Assembly (NCBI RefSeq): GCF_001865575.2
Contig: NZ_CP017562.2
Span: 434,001-498,000, forward strand
Source: Paraburkholderia sprentiae WSM5005
GTDB taxonomy: Bacteria; Pseudomonadota; Gammaproteobacteria; Burkholderiales; Burkholderiaceae
DNA: 64,000 nucleotides
Direction: 5' to 3'
Below the pieces are notes generated by a model. The model was not told the origin of the DNA, did not search any database, and saw only the letters and a program-made list of their open reading frames with translations. The first letter of the stretch is position 1. Each line of letters opens with the position of its first letter. A program made the position numbers and the translations under genes. Positions 1 to 8,307 of the stretch are shown piece after piece.

Positions 1-200
1 GCGACGATTTCATCGCGGCTATGGCCCGCGTTCACGCACCACAGCCCGGCGCAGCCGTCGAGAATCTCGCGCCCGTCGGTGCTTCGGTAGTACATGCCCT
101 GCGCCGACTCCAGCAGGCGCGGCGCGGCCTTGAACTGGCGGTTGGCGGTGAACGGCATCCAGAAGGACGACAGATCGTCGATGACGGGGCGCGAAGTCAT
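1..200 (-). CDS. Omega-amino acid/beta-alanine-pyruvate aminotransferase (N-terminal part, runs off the window)
   Basis: The first 66 codons of a class III PLP-dependent aminotransferase are visible on the minus strand; the rest lies before base 1. The translation starts MTSRPVIDDLSSFWMPFTAN and continues with FKAAPRLLESAQGMYYRS, DGREILDGCAGLWCVNAGH, which is the N-terminal signature of beta-alanine--pyruvate transaminases (FWMPFTANR and GLWCVNAGH). The start ATG at 198-200 follows a GAGGAG Shine-Dalgarno. Enzymes of this family move an omega-amino group to pyruvate. The gene is divergent from a MocR regulator, a classic arrangement in which the regulator controls the neighbouring amino-acid or vitamin gene. 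Substrate preference cannot be read from the fragment. Confidence 0.85.
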   Translation of the reverse strand, partial: MTSRPVIDDLSSFWMPFTANRQFKAAPRLLESAQGMYYRSTDGREILDGCAGLWCVNAGHSRDEIV

Positions 201-244
201 GGCATCTCCTCGAAGGGGCGCGGTTGGGGCTTTTAGCGTAGCCA

Positions 245-328
245 AACTGTAGCGTCCGCGGTTTAATGGCGGCATAAACAGTTGACGAAGTGTGGTGCCA
301 ACTGTGCTGGCGGATTCGCGCGAACTGT
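245..328. promoter_or_regulatory. Cluster of four AACTGT boxes, probable MocR operator region
   Basis: In the 183-bp divergent spacer the hexamer AACTGT occurs at 245-250, 300-305 and 323-328 on the plus strand and as ACAGTT at 278-283. The last two plus-strand boxes are 23 bp apart, close to two helical turns. MocR-type regulators usually bind direct repeats in the promoter they share with a divergent target, so this is the likely binding region of the adjacent regulator. The assignment is inferred from position and repetition. Confidence 0.5.
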
Positions 329-383
329 CCCGGTGGTCGGGCCGTCCGGAGTCCGCCTTCTTCCCTGATTTTTCGCCCGAAAC

Positions 384-1799
384 ATGATCGAACTCGACCT
401 TCAACGCGACCGGCGCGCGGCGCCGACGCTCGTCGAACAACTCGTGCAAGGCTTCGCGCGCGCGATCGACGCGCACTCGCTGCGCGCGGGCGCGCTGCTG
501 CCATCGGTGCGGCAGCTTGCGCAAAGCCACGCGCTGAGCACCTTCACGGTGACCGAGGCGTACAACCGGCTGGTGTCGATGGGGCTCGTGGTCGCGCGGC
601 GCGGCTCCGGTTATCGGGTGGCGGCGCGCTCGCCGTCCACGCGAGCGCCCGTCGCCGACTGGCAGCCGCCGAGCCTGACCGCGACGTGGCTGCTGTCCGA
701 CGTGTTCGCCGATCATTCGGTGCCGATCAAGGCCGGCTGCGGCTGGCTGCCGAGCGAATGGATCAACGAGAGCGGGCTGCAGCATTCACTGCGGGCACTG
801 AGCCGGGTGCCGGCCGCGCGCCTGGGCGACTACGGCCATCCTTACGGCTTCGCGCCGCTGCGCGAGCACATCGCCGAACAGCTCGACCGGCGCGGGCTGC
901 CCGTCGAGCTCGCGAACGTGCTGCTCACGCAGGGCGCGACGCAGGGTCTCGATCTGATCGTGCGCACGCTGCTGCGCGCGGGCGATGCGGTGATCGTCGA
1001 AGATCCCGGCTACTGCAACCTGCTGCAGATCCTGAAGCTCGCCGGGCTGGTCGTGCATGGGGTGCCGCGCACGCCGGCCGGCGTCGATACGGAGGTGCTC
1101 GCAACGCTGGTCGCGCGGCACAAGCCGAAGGCGATCTTCGTCAACACCACGCTGCAGAATCCGACCGGCGCGAGCTTCGGCATGTCGGCCGCGTTCCGCT
1201 TGCTGCAGATCGCCGAGCGCGAACGCATCTGGGTGATCGAGGACGACGTGAGCCGCGAACTCGCGCCGGCCGGCGCGCCGCTCCTCGCCGCGATGGAGGG
1301 CTTGCAGCGCGTGCTGTACGTCGGCGGCTTCTCGAAGACGGTGACGCCGGCGCTGCGCTGCGGTTACGTGGTCGCCGAGCAGGCGGTGCTGCGCGAACTC
1401 GCGCGCACGAAGATGGCGGTGGGGCTGACGTCGTCGGAAACGATCGAGCGGATCGTCGACAAGGTGCTGGTGGAAGGGCGTTACGCGCGCCACGTCGAGA
1501 CGGTCAACGAGCGGCTCAAGCTCGCGCATGTGGCACTCGAAGAACGGCTCGACGCGCTCGGGCTCGACGTGTTTCACCGGCCGCGCGCGGGGCTCTTTTT
1601 GCTGGCGCGTCTGCCGATCGAAGCGGAGCGCGCCGCCGAGGTCGCGACCGCCGCGCTCGCGCACGGCATCTGGCTCGCGCCGGGCTCCTACTTTCGTCCC
1701 GACGACGCGCCGAGCGCGTGGTTCCGCTTCAACGCGCCGTATTCGACCGACGACGCGTTGTGGCGCTTCATCGAGCGGGTCCGGCAGGGGGCATGGTAG
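384..1799 (+). CDS. MocR-family (GntR/aminotransferase-like) transcriptional regulator
   Basis: This 471-residue protein has the two-part MocR architecture. Residues about 1-80 form a GntR winged helix (LRAGALLPSVRQLAQ, then STFTVTEAYNRL and RRGSGYRV). From about residue 110 there is a fold-type I aminotransferase-like domain with the PLP lysine in VGGFSKTVTPALRCGYV and the preceding DPGY and ENPTG-like (QNPTGASF) segments. Members bind PLP or a PLP adduct as a ligand and do not usually act as enzymes. The gene is divergent from the aminotransferase at the window start and convergent with the LysE exporter, both plausible targets. No strong Shine-Dalgarno precedes the ATG at 384, so the exact start is less certain than the identity. 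Confidence 0.93.
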   Translation: MIELDLQRDRRAAPTLVEQLVQGFARAIDAHSLRAGALLPSVRQLAQSHALSTFTVTEAYNRLVSMGLVVARRGSGYRVAARSPSTRAPVADWQPPSLTATWLLSDVFADHSVPIKAGCGWLPSEWINESGLQHSLRALSRVPAARLGDYGHPYGFAPLREHIAEQLDRRGLPVELANVLLTQGATQGLDLIVRTLLRAGDAVIVEDPGYCNLLQILKLAGLVVHGVPRTPAGVDTEVLATLVARHKPKAIFVNTTLQNPTGASFGMSAAFRLLQIAERERIWVIEDDVSRELAPAGAPLLAAMEGLQRVLYVGGFSKTVTPALRCGYVVAEQAVLRELARTKMAVGLTSSETIERIVDKVLVEGRYARHVETVNERLKLAHVALEERLDALGLDVFHRPRAGLFLLARLPIEAERAAEVATAALAHGIWLAPGSYFRPDDAPSAWFRFNAPYSTDDALWRFIERVRQGAW

Positions 1800-1822
1800 A
1801 CGCGGCGACGCGCGTCGAAAGC

Positions 1823-2446
1823 TCAGCCGCCGTGCCCAAGCAGCTTCAGCGCGACCGGATACAGCGACGCCACGAGCAGAAGCGCCATCGCGATGTTGAA
1901 GACGCGCAGCCGCTTCGGGTTCGACAGCACCTCGCGCATCGCGGTGCCGAAACCGGCCCACGCGCAGATGCACGGAAACCCGATCACACAGAACACCGCG
2001 GCCATCGCAACGGCGTTCATGCCGAAGCTGTTGCTCAGATGAATCGTCGTCGCGGCGGTCAGCACCATCATCCACGCCTTCGGATTGACCCACTGAAACG
2101 CGATCGCTTCATGAAAGCGCATCGGGCGGCGCTCGCCGCTCCTGAGCTTCAATTCGCCCGAGGTGCCGATTCTCCACGCCAGATACAGCAGATAAGCGAC
2201 GCTGACGACTTCCAGCACCGTATACAGCACGGGGAAATGCACGAACGCCTCGCCGAGGCCGATCCCGACCGACAACATCAACAGCACCACGCCGGCGCTG
2301 ATGCCGGACAGATGCGGCAGCGTGCGGCGAAAGCCGAAGTTGACCCCCGACGCGAGCAGCATCGTGTTGTTCGGACCGGGCGTGATCGAGGTGACGAGCG
2401 CGAATAGAATGCCGGCGGGCAGCGCGCTGAGAGTGACGAAAGACAT
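1823..2446 (-). CDS. LysE/RhtB family amino-acid exporter
   Basis: This 207-residue integral membrane protein has the family hallmark SITPGPNNTMLLASG near the N-terminus and FQWVNPKAWMM in the middle, with about six hydrophobic helices. LysE/RhtB proteins export amino acids such as lysine, threonine or homoserine across the inner membrane. The ATG at 2444-2446 follows a GGAG. The gene ends 23 bp from the convergent MocR regulator and is divergent from an amino-acid-binding protein gene across a spacer with palindromic CTGTAC-type boxes. An exporter next to a MocR gene is a common pairing, so regulation by that MocR is likely. The substrate is not readable. Confidence 0.92.
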   Translation of the reverse strand: MSFVTLSALPAGILFALVTSITPGPNNTMLLASGVNFGFRRTLPHLSGISAGVVLLMLSVGIGLGEAFVHFPVLYTVLEVVSVAYLLYLAWRIGTSGELKLRSGERRPMRFHEAIAFQWVNPKAWMMVLTAATTIHLSNSFGMNAVAMAAVFCVIGFPCICAWAGFGTAMREVLSNPKRLRVFNIAMALLLVASLYPVALKLLGHGG

Positions 2447-2492
2447 GAATGCTCCGGTGTCGCGAACAGAAAACGGTGAAGCTCATTCTAGC

Positions 2493-2518
2493 TACAGGGC
2501 CCTGTACAGTACCTGTAC
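2493..2518. promoter_or_regulatory. Palindrome and CTGTAC direct repeat in the lysE-type promoter
   Basis: The 14-bp perfect palindrome TACAGGGCCCTGTA occupies 2493-2506. CTGTAC occurs at 2502-2507 and again at 2513-2518, an 11-bp period. The block lies 47 bp upstream of the exporter start. Repeated CTGT cores recall the AACTGT boxes before the MocR gene, so the same regulator may act here. This is inferred from the sequence pattern. Confidence 0.45.
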
Positions 2519-2594
2519 GGTTTGAAGAATGGCGTCCGGTACGGATCGATGATGACTGGTCGGCTGCAACGCGGCGCCATGGAGTCGGTAGTTA

Positions 2595-2632
2595 ACATAT
2601 GTTGCAATTATTTTTTTAATGGCAACATATGT
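2595..2632. promoter_or_regulatory. 11-bp perfect inverted repeat built from ACATATGT boxes
   Basis: ACATATGTTGC at 2595-2605 is matched exactly by GCAACATATGT at 2622-2632, separated by 16 AT-rich bases containing a T7 run. Each arm holds its own 8-bp palindrome ACATATGT. It sits 60 bp upstream of the binding-protein start, where it could be a double operator overlapping the promoter. The regulator is unknown. Confidence 0.5.
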
Positions 2633-2692
2633 AGACGACTGGCGCAGCAGTCCGCCATCTATCAGGAACCTGCCGCACGATTGGAGATACCC

Positions 2693-3595
2693 ATGAAAGT
2701 GATGAATTGGTCCACTGTTGCCCTGCTCGTCGCGGCAACGTTGGCAAGTCCGGGCGCGTTCGCGCAGGACGCGACGTCCACGCTTGCCAAGATCCAGCAC
2801 AGCGGTGTGATCGCGATTGGCCATCGCGAGACATCGGTGCCGTTCTCCTACGTCGACGCGAACAACGAGGTGGTCGGCTTTTCGCAGGACCTGTGCAACA
2901 AGGTCATCGATGCGGTCAAGGCGAAAACGAAGCGTCCGGACCTCAAGGTGCGCTTCATCCCGGTCACCTCGCAGAATCGCATTCCGCTCGTGCAGAACGG
3001 CACGGTCGATCTCGAATGTGGCGTGACGACCAATCTCGCCGCGCGCCAAAGCCAGGTGACGTTCGGCGACACGTTCTTCGTCGCGACGACGCGTCTTCTG
3101 ACGCGCAAGGACTCGGGCATCAAGGACTTTCCGGATCTCGCGGGCAAGACGGTCGTGACCAATCAGGGCACGACGTCCGAGCGCATCCTGCGCAAGATGA
3201 ACGAAGACAAGAAGATGAACATGCAGATCATCAGCGCGAAGGATTACGGCGAAGGGCGCCTCACGCTCGAAAGCGGCCGTGCCGTCGCGTACATGATGGA
3301 TGACGTGTTGCTTGCCGGCACGCGCACGCTGACCGCGAAGCCATCGGACTGGATCATCACCGGCACGCCGCAATCGTCGGAAGCGTACGGCTTCATGTTG
3401 CGGCGCGACGATCCCGAGTTCAGAAAGCTGGTCGACGACACGCTCGAACAGGTGATGAAAGGACCGGAAATCCACACGATGTACGACCGATGGTTCATCA
3501 AGCCGGTGCCGCCGAAAAACATCAGCTTCGACTTTCCGATGAGCGATTCGCTGAAGCAGCTTTATGCGACGCCGAACGACAAGGCGCTTGAATAA
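2693..3595 (+). CDS. Periplasmic amino-acid ABC transporter substrate-binding protein, GltI/AatJ type
   Basis: The ATG at 2693 follows GGAGA and gives a 300-residue protein with a clean signal peptide ending about AFA|QDATS. The mature part is a SBP_bac_3 domain of the glutamate/aspartate class: GVIAIGHRETSVPFSYVD, VGFSQDLC, the specificity segment NGTVDLECGVTTN, GKTVVTNQGTTSERILRK, and a C-terminal YDRWF motif. Such proteins capture glutamate or aspartate in the periplasm and deliver it to a membrane permease. No permease or ATPase gene lies nearby, so it is an orphan component or serves a transporter encoded elsewhere. In-frame coding extends upstream to 2522, but that stretch covers the inverted repeat and lacks a ribosome-binding site. 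Confidence 0.9.
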   Translation: MKVMNWSTVALLVAATLASPGAFAQDATSTLAKIQHSGVIAIGHRETSVPFSYVDANNEVVGFSQDLCNKVIDAVKAKTKRPDLKVRFIPVTSQNRIPLVQNGTVDLECGVTTNLAARQSQVTFGDTFFVATTRLLTRKDSGIKDFPDLAGKTVVTNQGTTSERILRKMNEDKKMNMQIISAKDYGEGRLTLESGRAVAYMMDDVLLAGTRTLTAKPSDWIITGTPQSSEAYGFMLRRDDPEFRKLVDDTLEQVMKGPEIHTMYDRWFIKPVPPKNISFDFPMSDSLKQLYATPNDKALE

Positions 3596-3724
3596 CGGTT
3601 TTTGCAGCCATCCCATGTAGGCATTGATATTTGTGTGGCGATCTTTTGCTCTTTCTTCTATACCAGGTACAGGCGGCGCGTTTGGGTTGAGCGCGTCGTC
3701 CGGTAGCGGGAATGGAGGTGCAAA

Positions 3725-4126
3725 GTGTCGAAGCCGATGGAAACTTCGCGATGCGGACGGATTTTTGCCAGTGGAATCCTTCGTGCTGCGCTCGCATTAG
3801 CGGGCGGCGTCTGCATGGTGTCCGCGCACGCCGACGCGCCAATGCGCGCAATCACGATCGTATCGGGCACCTATGGCGAGAATTGCGGCGCGCCGCCCGG
3901 CAATCTGACCCGCGAGCTCGCGCGTCATTGCAACGGACGGGCGACTTGCGACTACCCGCTGCCCGGCCTGCATAAAGGCGGCACGACGATGGCATGCCCA
4001 CGCGACTTTCACGCCGAATGGCATTGCGACCACGCCGACTTTCACCGCGCGGCGTTGAGTCCTGGCGCGAAATCGGGCGATACCCTCGTGCTCGGTTGCA
4101 CGGAGTCGCGTGGCGCGGGCAAGTAG
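3725..4126 (+). CDS. Small secreted cysteine-rich protein with a SUEL-lectin-like pattern
   Basis: This 133-residue protein starts at GTG 3725, six bases after GGAGG. A hydrophobic signal segment ends about SAHA|DAPM. The mature part reads ITIVSGTYGENCG, ARHCNGRATCDYPL, CPRDFHAEWHC and VLGC. Six or more cysteines and the order YG-C, C-G-x2-C, W-x-C resemble the SUEL/rhamnose-binding lectin fold (YGr...C, CxGxxxC, YxC). Function is unknown; carbohydrate binding is only an inference from this pattern. An alternative ATG at 3737 would shorten the signal peptide. A bidirectional terminator follows directly. Confidence 0.7.
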   Translation: MSKPMETSRCGRIFASGILRAALALAGGVCMVSAHADAPMRAITIVSGTYGENCGAPPGNLTRELARHCNGRATCDYPLPGLHKGGTTMACPRDFHAEWHCDHADFHRAALSPGAKSGDTLVLGCTESRGAGK

Positions 4127-4142
4127 CTCAGTGCGCAAATAA

Positions 4143-4174
4143 AAAGGCCGAGTCCCCAACGGGTCTCGGCCTTT
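4143..4174. terminator. Bidirectional intrinsic terminator
   Basis: AAAGGCCGAG at 4143-4152 pairs with CTCGGCCTTT at 4165-4174, with A and T runs on either side. It lies between the convergent lectin-like gene and the ClC gene and can serve both. Confidence 0.85.
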
Positions 4175-4193
4175 GATTTTCCCCGTAGCCTTT

Positions 4194-5993
4194 TTAGCCG
4201 GCTTTACGAACCGGCGCGAAACGCCGCTTGCCCAGCGACGGCCCGATACGACGGAAACGCTCCCGCTTGTGTTCTTCTTCGAAGTGGGCAAGCGACGGCT
4301 TGACCAGATCGCTGCGCGACACGATGCCGATCAGACGCATGCTGTTGCTGTCGGCGACCACCGGCAAGCGTTCCAGCCCCAGCACGGCGAGCCGCGTCGC
4401 CACCAGCCGGCAGGTTTCGGATGACAACGCAAACGCGGTGTTGTGCTGCGCGAACACGTCGGCGAGCGTCATTGCGCGCTTGCGCTCCGCGTCCCCGGCG
4501 CAGGAGCGTTCGAGCAACATGCGGTCGACCACGCCGATCACCGCGCCGTTGCGCAGCACCGGATACGCGCGGCGCAGCTGGGTCGCGCCGAACAGCGTCT
4601 GCAGCGTTGCGCCGACCGTCGTGGCGGCATCGACCGATTCGACCGAGGCGGTCATCACTTCGTCGACATAGTGGCGCTCGAGCGGATCGACACCGTACTC
4701 GCGATAGATGTGATAGCCGCGTCGCGCGATTTTCTCGGTCATGATCGAGCGCCGCATCACGACCGTGGAGAAGCCGTGTGCGATTAGCGTTGCCGTCAAC
4801 AGCGGCAGCAGCGCGTTGGCGTCGTGCGTGAGGCCGAACGCGAACACGATGGCCGTCAGCGGCGCGCCGAGCGTGGCGCCAAGCGTCGCGCCCATGCAGA
4901 CGAGCGGCCACAGCGCCGGCCCGCTACCCGGCAGCCAGTGCGCGAGCACCGTGCCGAGTCCGGCGCCGAGCATCAGCAGCGGCGCGAGCACGCCGCCCGA
5001 GGTGCCCGAGCCGAGCGCAATCACCCACATCACCGCCTTCACGGTGAGCAGCAAAAGAGCGACCTGCACCGCGATATGCTGATGCAGCAGATCGCCGATC
5101 ACGTCGTAACCGACGCCGAGCGCACGCGGTTCGAGCCAGCCGCCAATCCCGATGACGATGCCGCCGAGCGCGGGCCACCACATCCAGTGGATCGGCAGCT
5201 TGCCGAACAGGTCTTCCACCTTGTAGAGCGCGGCGGATAGCCCCGAGGCCAGCGCGCCCGACAACACGCCCGCGACCGCGCATGACAGCAGCGACCAGCC
5301 ATCGGGCGCGGCGGTCTGCAGCGCAAACAGCGGACCGGTACCGAAGAAAATCGCGCGCGCGAAGCCGGCGACCGCGCAGGCCACCGCGACCGGCAGGAAG
5401 CTGCGCGGGCGCCATTCGAACAGCAACAGCTCGACCGCGAGCAGCACGGCCGCGACCGGGGTGCCGAACACCGCGGTCATGCCGGCCGCGGCGCCGGCCA
5501 CCAGCAGCGTCTTGCGTTCCGCCGACGTGACCTTCACACACTGAGCGATCAGCGAGCCGAGCGCGCCGCCGGTCATGATGATCGGGCCTTCGGCGCCGAA
5601 CGGCCCGCCGCTGCCGATCACGATGCCCGACGACAACGGCTTGAGCACCGCCACTTTCGGCGACATCTTGCTCTTGCCGAACAGGATCGCTTCGATCGCC
5701 TCGGGAATGCCGTGGCCGCGAATCTTTTCGGAGCCGAAGCGCGCCATCAGGCCGACGATCAAACCGCCGATTACCGGCACGCCGATCACCCAGAGGCCCA
5801 GCGTGTTGGTGGCGGGCGAGCGGTCGACGAACGACAGCGTGCCGAAGAAAAACAGATTGGTGAACAGGCGAATCAGGTTCAGCAAAACAAAAGCGGCAAT
5901 CGTGCTGACGAAGCCAATGCACGCGGCGAGCGCGAAAATGCCGGGCAGCCGGGCATTCGCCGCGAAGTCGCGTTTGTGGTAATCCATGCTCAT
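4194..5993 (-). CDS. ClC-type chloride channel/transporter with C-terminal CBS pair (paralogue 1)
   Basis: This 599-residue protein is a voltage-gated ClC family membrane protein. It has the filter motif GHGIPEAIEAI at residues 93-103, the gating-glutamate motif GPFGAEGPIIM at about 130-140 (Glu135) and GTSGGVLAPLLMLG. The last ~160 residues form two CBS domains (DEVMTASVESVD and LERLPVVADSNSMRLIGIVS). ClC proteins move chloride or related anions, often as Cl-/H+ antiporters, and CBS pairs sense nucleotides. The serine of the usual GSGIP filter is replaced by histidine. The start ATG at 5993 lies two bases after the MarR gene stop, so the two are co-transcribed. A closely similar paralogue lies 2.8 kb away on the other strand. 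Confidence 0.93.
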   Translation of the reverse strand: MSMDYHKRDFAANARLPGIFALAACIGFVSTIAAFVLLNLIRLFTNLFFFGTLSFVDRSPATNTLGLWVIGVPVIGGLIVGLMARFGSEKIRGHGIPEAIEAILFGKSKMSPKVAVLKPLSSGIVIGSGGPFGAEGPIIMTGGALGSLIAQCVKVTSAERKTLLVAGAAAGMTAVFGTPVAAVLLAVELLLFEWRPRSFLPVAVACAVAGFARAIFFGTGPLFALQTAAPDGWSLLSCAVAGVLSGALASGLSAALYKVEDLFGKLPIHWMWWPALGGIVIGIGGWLEPRALGVGYDVIGDLLHQHIAVQVALLLLTVKAVMWVIALGSGTSGGVLAPLLMLGAGLGTVLAHWLPGSGPALWPLVCMGATLGATLGAPLTAIVFAFGLTHDANALLPLLTATLIAHGFSTVVMRRSIMTEKIARRGYHIYREYGVDPLERHYVDEVMTASVESVDAATTVGATLQTLFGATQLRRAYPVLRNGAVIGVVDRMLLERSCAGDAERKRAMTLADVFAQHNTAFALSSETCRLVATRLAVLGLERLPVVADSNSMRLIGIVSRSDLVKPSLAHFEEEHKRERFRRIGPSLGKRRFAPVRKAG

Positions 5994-5995
5994 GG

Positions 5996-6412
5996 TTAGT
6001 CGAGGTCGATCTGTGGAATCTGGAAGGAGCCTTCGAGCGATCTCAGTTCGGCGCGATGCAATTCCGCAAGCCGCTCGAGTACCCGTTCTCCCGCTTTTTC
6101 AATGTGTACTTCAACCTGGCGGCGATCGATCTCGCTGACCTGGCGGCGCACCAGATTCAGCGCCTCGCAGCGCGATACCAGTGCGACGACGCCGTGATGC
6201 TGCGCCTGCAGACGCTCCGCGAGTTCGCCGACGGTTGCCCAGTCGCGCTCCGGATAGCCCTTGATATGCAGCAACAACAGGTATTGCAACGGCGTGATGC
6301 CCTCGTTCTGCGCAGCCTGCTCGGAGAAGCGCTCGAAGCGCCGCATCTGGTAGCGAAACTGCGACAGCTGCTCGAAATCCCTCTTGAGGAGCTTGCGAGT
6401 CCGTACTTTCAT
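5996..6412 (-). CDS. MarR-family transcriptional regulator, upstream of the ClC gene
   Basis: This 138-residue protein has the MarR winged-helix layout: an N-terminal helix (FRYQMRRFERFSEQAA), ITPLQYLLLLHIKGYP, recognition-helix segment TVGELAERLQAQHHGVVALVSRCE, and the wing VRRQVSEIDRRQVEVHIEKAG. It is the first gene of a two-gene unit with the ClC paralogue, with two bases between stop and start. MarR proteins usually repress their own operon and respond to small acids or oxidants, so it probably controls ClC expression. The neighbouring upstream sequence (about 6441-6465) is AT-rich with an imperfect dyad, but a defined operator cannot be claimed. Confidence 0.9.
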   Translation of the reverse strand: MKVRTRKLLKRDFEQLSQFRYQMRRFERFSEQAAQNEGITPLQYLLLLHIKGYPERDWATVGELAERLQAQHHGVVALVSRCEALNLVRRQVSEIDRRQVEVHIEKAGERVLERLAELHRAELRSLEGSFQIPQIDLD

Positions 6413-6530
6413 GGCAGATCCGCCGATGTGAAGAAAAACCGAAAATATATCACGTCATGATGTACTGGTGCGGAGTTTCGGCCGTGGCAACGGCATCGCG
6501 CAGCAGGCCTGTCGGTCTTCTAGCTGAAAA

Positions 6531-7697
6531 TCAGGCCGCCTCGCGAGCCCGGGTGGCGGTTTGTCGATACAGGCCGGAGATCAGATCCACCTGCGTGATC
6601 ATGCCGACCACGCGCCCGGCGCGATCGAGCACCGGTACGTGGTGATGGCCGAAGTTCGCGAACATCGGCACCAGCTCGGTGATCGGCGCGGTTGCGGCGA
6701 CGGTGCACACGTCGGTCGTCATTACGTTGCCGACGTTCGACGTGCGAAGCGCATCGCCGCGCAGCCAGCCGTCGAAGTAGTTCAGGATCGGACCCAATGC
6801 GCCGAAGCTTCTTCTGTCGACGAAATCGGCGCGCGTGACGATGCCGAGCAGCTTGCGCGTCGCGTCGACCACCGGCAGCGCCTTCACGTTGTGGCGCTTG
6901 AACAACTCCCATGCGGCGGCGGCGCGCGTCCCCGGCGAGACCGACACCACGTGGCGCGACATCACGTCTTCACAGCGCAGTTCGTTGAAGCTGCGCGAGA
7001 AAGCCTGAAGCTGCGTTTCGCGCAGCAGCGAATAGAGGTCGTCAGTGTCGATGTCGAGCATTTCGTCACGGCGTCCGAGCACGGCTTTGACGTCGTCGCG
7101 CGTGAAGCCGATGCGCGCGGCTTCGTCGGCGGCCTGGCTCGGCGTCGCGCGGTCCTGGCGACCCGCATGCGGGTAGCGGTGGCCAGTCGCCGCGTGATAC
7201 ACGAGCGCGGCGAGCAGCAGCGCGGCCGACTGAATCGCGATCGGTTCGAGCACGAAGCGGTAGCCGAGCGCATGAATGACCGGGCCGCCCAGCACTGCGG
7301 TCAACGCGACCGCGCCCGACGGCGGGTGCACGCAGCGCAGCGCGAACATGCCGCTGATCGACAATGACACCGCGAGGGCGGCCGCCAGCGTCGGATCGCC
7401 GATCAGCATCGCACAGCTCACGCCGATCGTCGCCGACACGAGGTTGCCGCCGATGATCGACCACGGCTGCGCGAGCGGGCTCGCGGGCACCGCGAACAAC
7501 AGCACCGCGGAGGCGCCCATCGGCGCGACGAGCAGTGGAATATTCGCGGCCGGGCCGAGCAGCAGGTGCATCAGACCGCCAGTAAATGCGATGCCGAGCA
7601 GCGCGCCGAGGCAGGAACGTGCGCGCTCGTGCCATTTCACGGTGACCGGTGCGGGGAGAAAGCTGGCAAGCCAGCCACGAGCAGGGGAGCGGGACAA
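6531..7697 (-). CDS. HPP-family membrane protein with C-terminal CBS domains
   Basis: This 388-residue protein has an N-terminal HPP domain of about four to five membrane helices (residues ~25-170) with the naming motif RCVHPPSGAVALTAVLGG. A CBS pair follows (CEDVMSRHVVSVSP, VKALPVVDATRKLLGIVTRADF, then VGNVMTTDVCTVAA, HHHVPVLDRAGRVVGMITQVDL). HPP proteins are linked to nitrite or other anion transport in some bacteria, but the substrate here is not known. The longest reading frame starts at TTG 7697 without a good Shine-Dalgarno; the GTG beginning the segment VKWHERARSC is a possible shorter start. It lies upstream of the MarR-ClC unit on the same strand, 118 bp away, and shares the CBS theme with both ClC proteins. 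Confidence 0.88.
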   Translation of the reverse strand: MSRSPARGWLASFLPAPVTVKWHERARSCLGALLGIAFTGGLMHLLLGPAANIPLLVAPMGASAVLLFAVPASPLAQPWSIIGGNLVSATIGVSCAMLIGDPTLAAALAVSLSISGMFALRCVHPPSGAVALTAVLGGPVIHALGYRFVLEPIAIQSAALLLAALVYHAATGHRYPHAGRQDRATPSQAADEAARIGFTRDDVKAVLGRRDEMLDIDTDDLYSLLRETQLQAFSRSFNELRCEDVMSRHVVSVSPGTRAAAAWELFKRHNVKALPVVDATRKLLGIVTRADFVDRRSFGALGPILNYFDGWLRGDALRTSNVGNVMTTDVCTVAATAPITELVPMFANFGHHHVPVLDRAGRVVGMITQVDLISGLYRQTATRAREAA

Positions 7698-7971
7698 GAT
7701 AGAAGCGGAAAGTAGTCGATGAAGCGGGGCCCGACATTACCGGGGAAACCCTGGCAACGCGAATACAGTCTGGTCATAATTATATTTCAATATGATATAA
7801 AAAGCGGTCCGACCATTCCGAATGCAGCATAAACCGTGGCGTTTCGCAGACGGTCGAGCGCGCGACCGAGACTCTCCTGCATGATCTTGAGCGCCGTGTA
7901 TGCGTTCTTTTTTATCATGCTGTGAGATAAAATGATGGTAAGCGGATCGCGGGGATCGAAAAGGAGCCATC

Positions 7972-8289
7972 ATGATGATTACATTTCAATCGACGGCGGC
8001 GCCGGATGTCGTCATGCTCAGGGATCTCGCGCAATATCTACTCGGTCTGATCGGCAAGCGGCTTGGCGAGCGCGGTGTCATCAGCCATGACGAGCTGCCC
8101 CATGCGATCGATCGGCTCGAAGCCGCCATCACCGAAGACGCGGCCGCGGAAACGACGCTCGAAGCATTGCACCGTTCAACGAGCAATCAACGCGAGTCGC
8201 GCAACCGATTGTCGCAGCGTGCGTGGCCGTTTCTCGACATGATGCGCGCGGCGCGCGAGTCGGATGCGGACATCATCTGGGGCCTGTAG
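7972..8289 (+). CDS. DUF1840 family protein
   Basis: This 105-residue cytoplasmic protein matches the DUF1840 layout: MMITFQSTAAPDVVML at the start, then IGKRLGERGVISHDELPHAI, and a C-terminal LSQRAWPFLDMMRAA...DIIWGL. The family is restricted mainly to beta- and gammaproteobacteria and has no established function. AAGGAG at 7961-7966 precedes the ATG at 7972 by five bases; an ATG at 7975 is also possible. The upstream 274-bp spacer is AT-rich with short dyads (TTTTATC at 7910-7916, GATAAAA at 7926-7932) and divides it from the HPP gene. Confidence 0.88.
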   Translation: MMITFQSTAAPDVVMLRDLAQYLLGLIGKRLGERGVISHDELPHAIDRLEAAITEDAAAETTLEALHRSTSNQRESRNRLSQRAWPFLDMMRAARESDADIIWGL

Positions 8290-8307
8290 CTCGTCGAAGG
8301 AGTCGCG

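Noticed and set aside
290..2407. 705-codon frame over the MocR and LysE genes
   Set aside because: High GC leaves alternative frames open. The translation is Arg/Ala-rich with no domain, while the overlapping frames encode clear MocR and LysE proteins.
2522..2692. 57-codon N-terminal extension of the amino-acid-binding protein
   Set aside because: It would place the signal peptide internally and cover the operator-like inverted repeat; the ATG at 2693 has a Shine-Dalgarno and a normal signal peptide.
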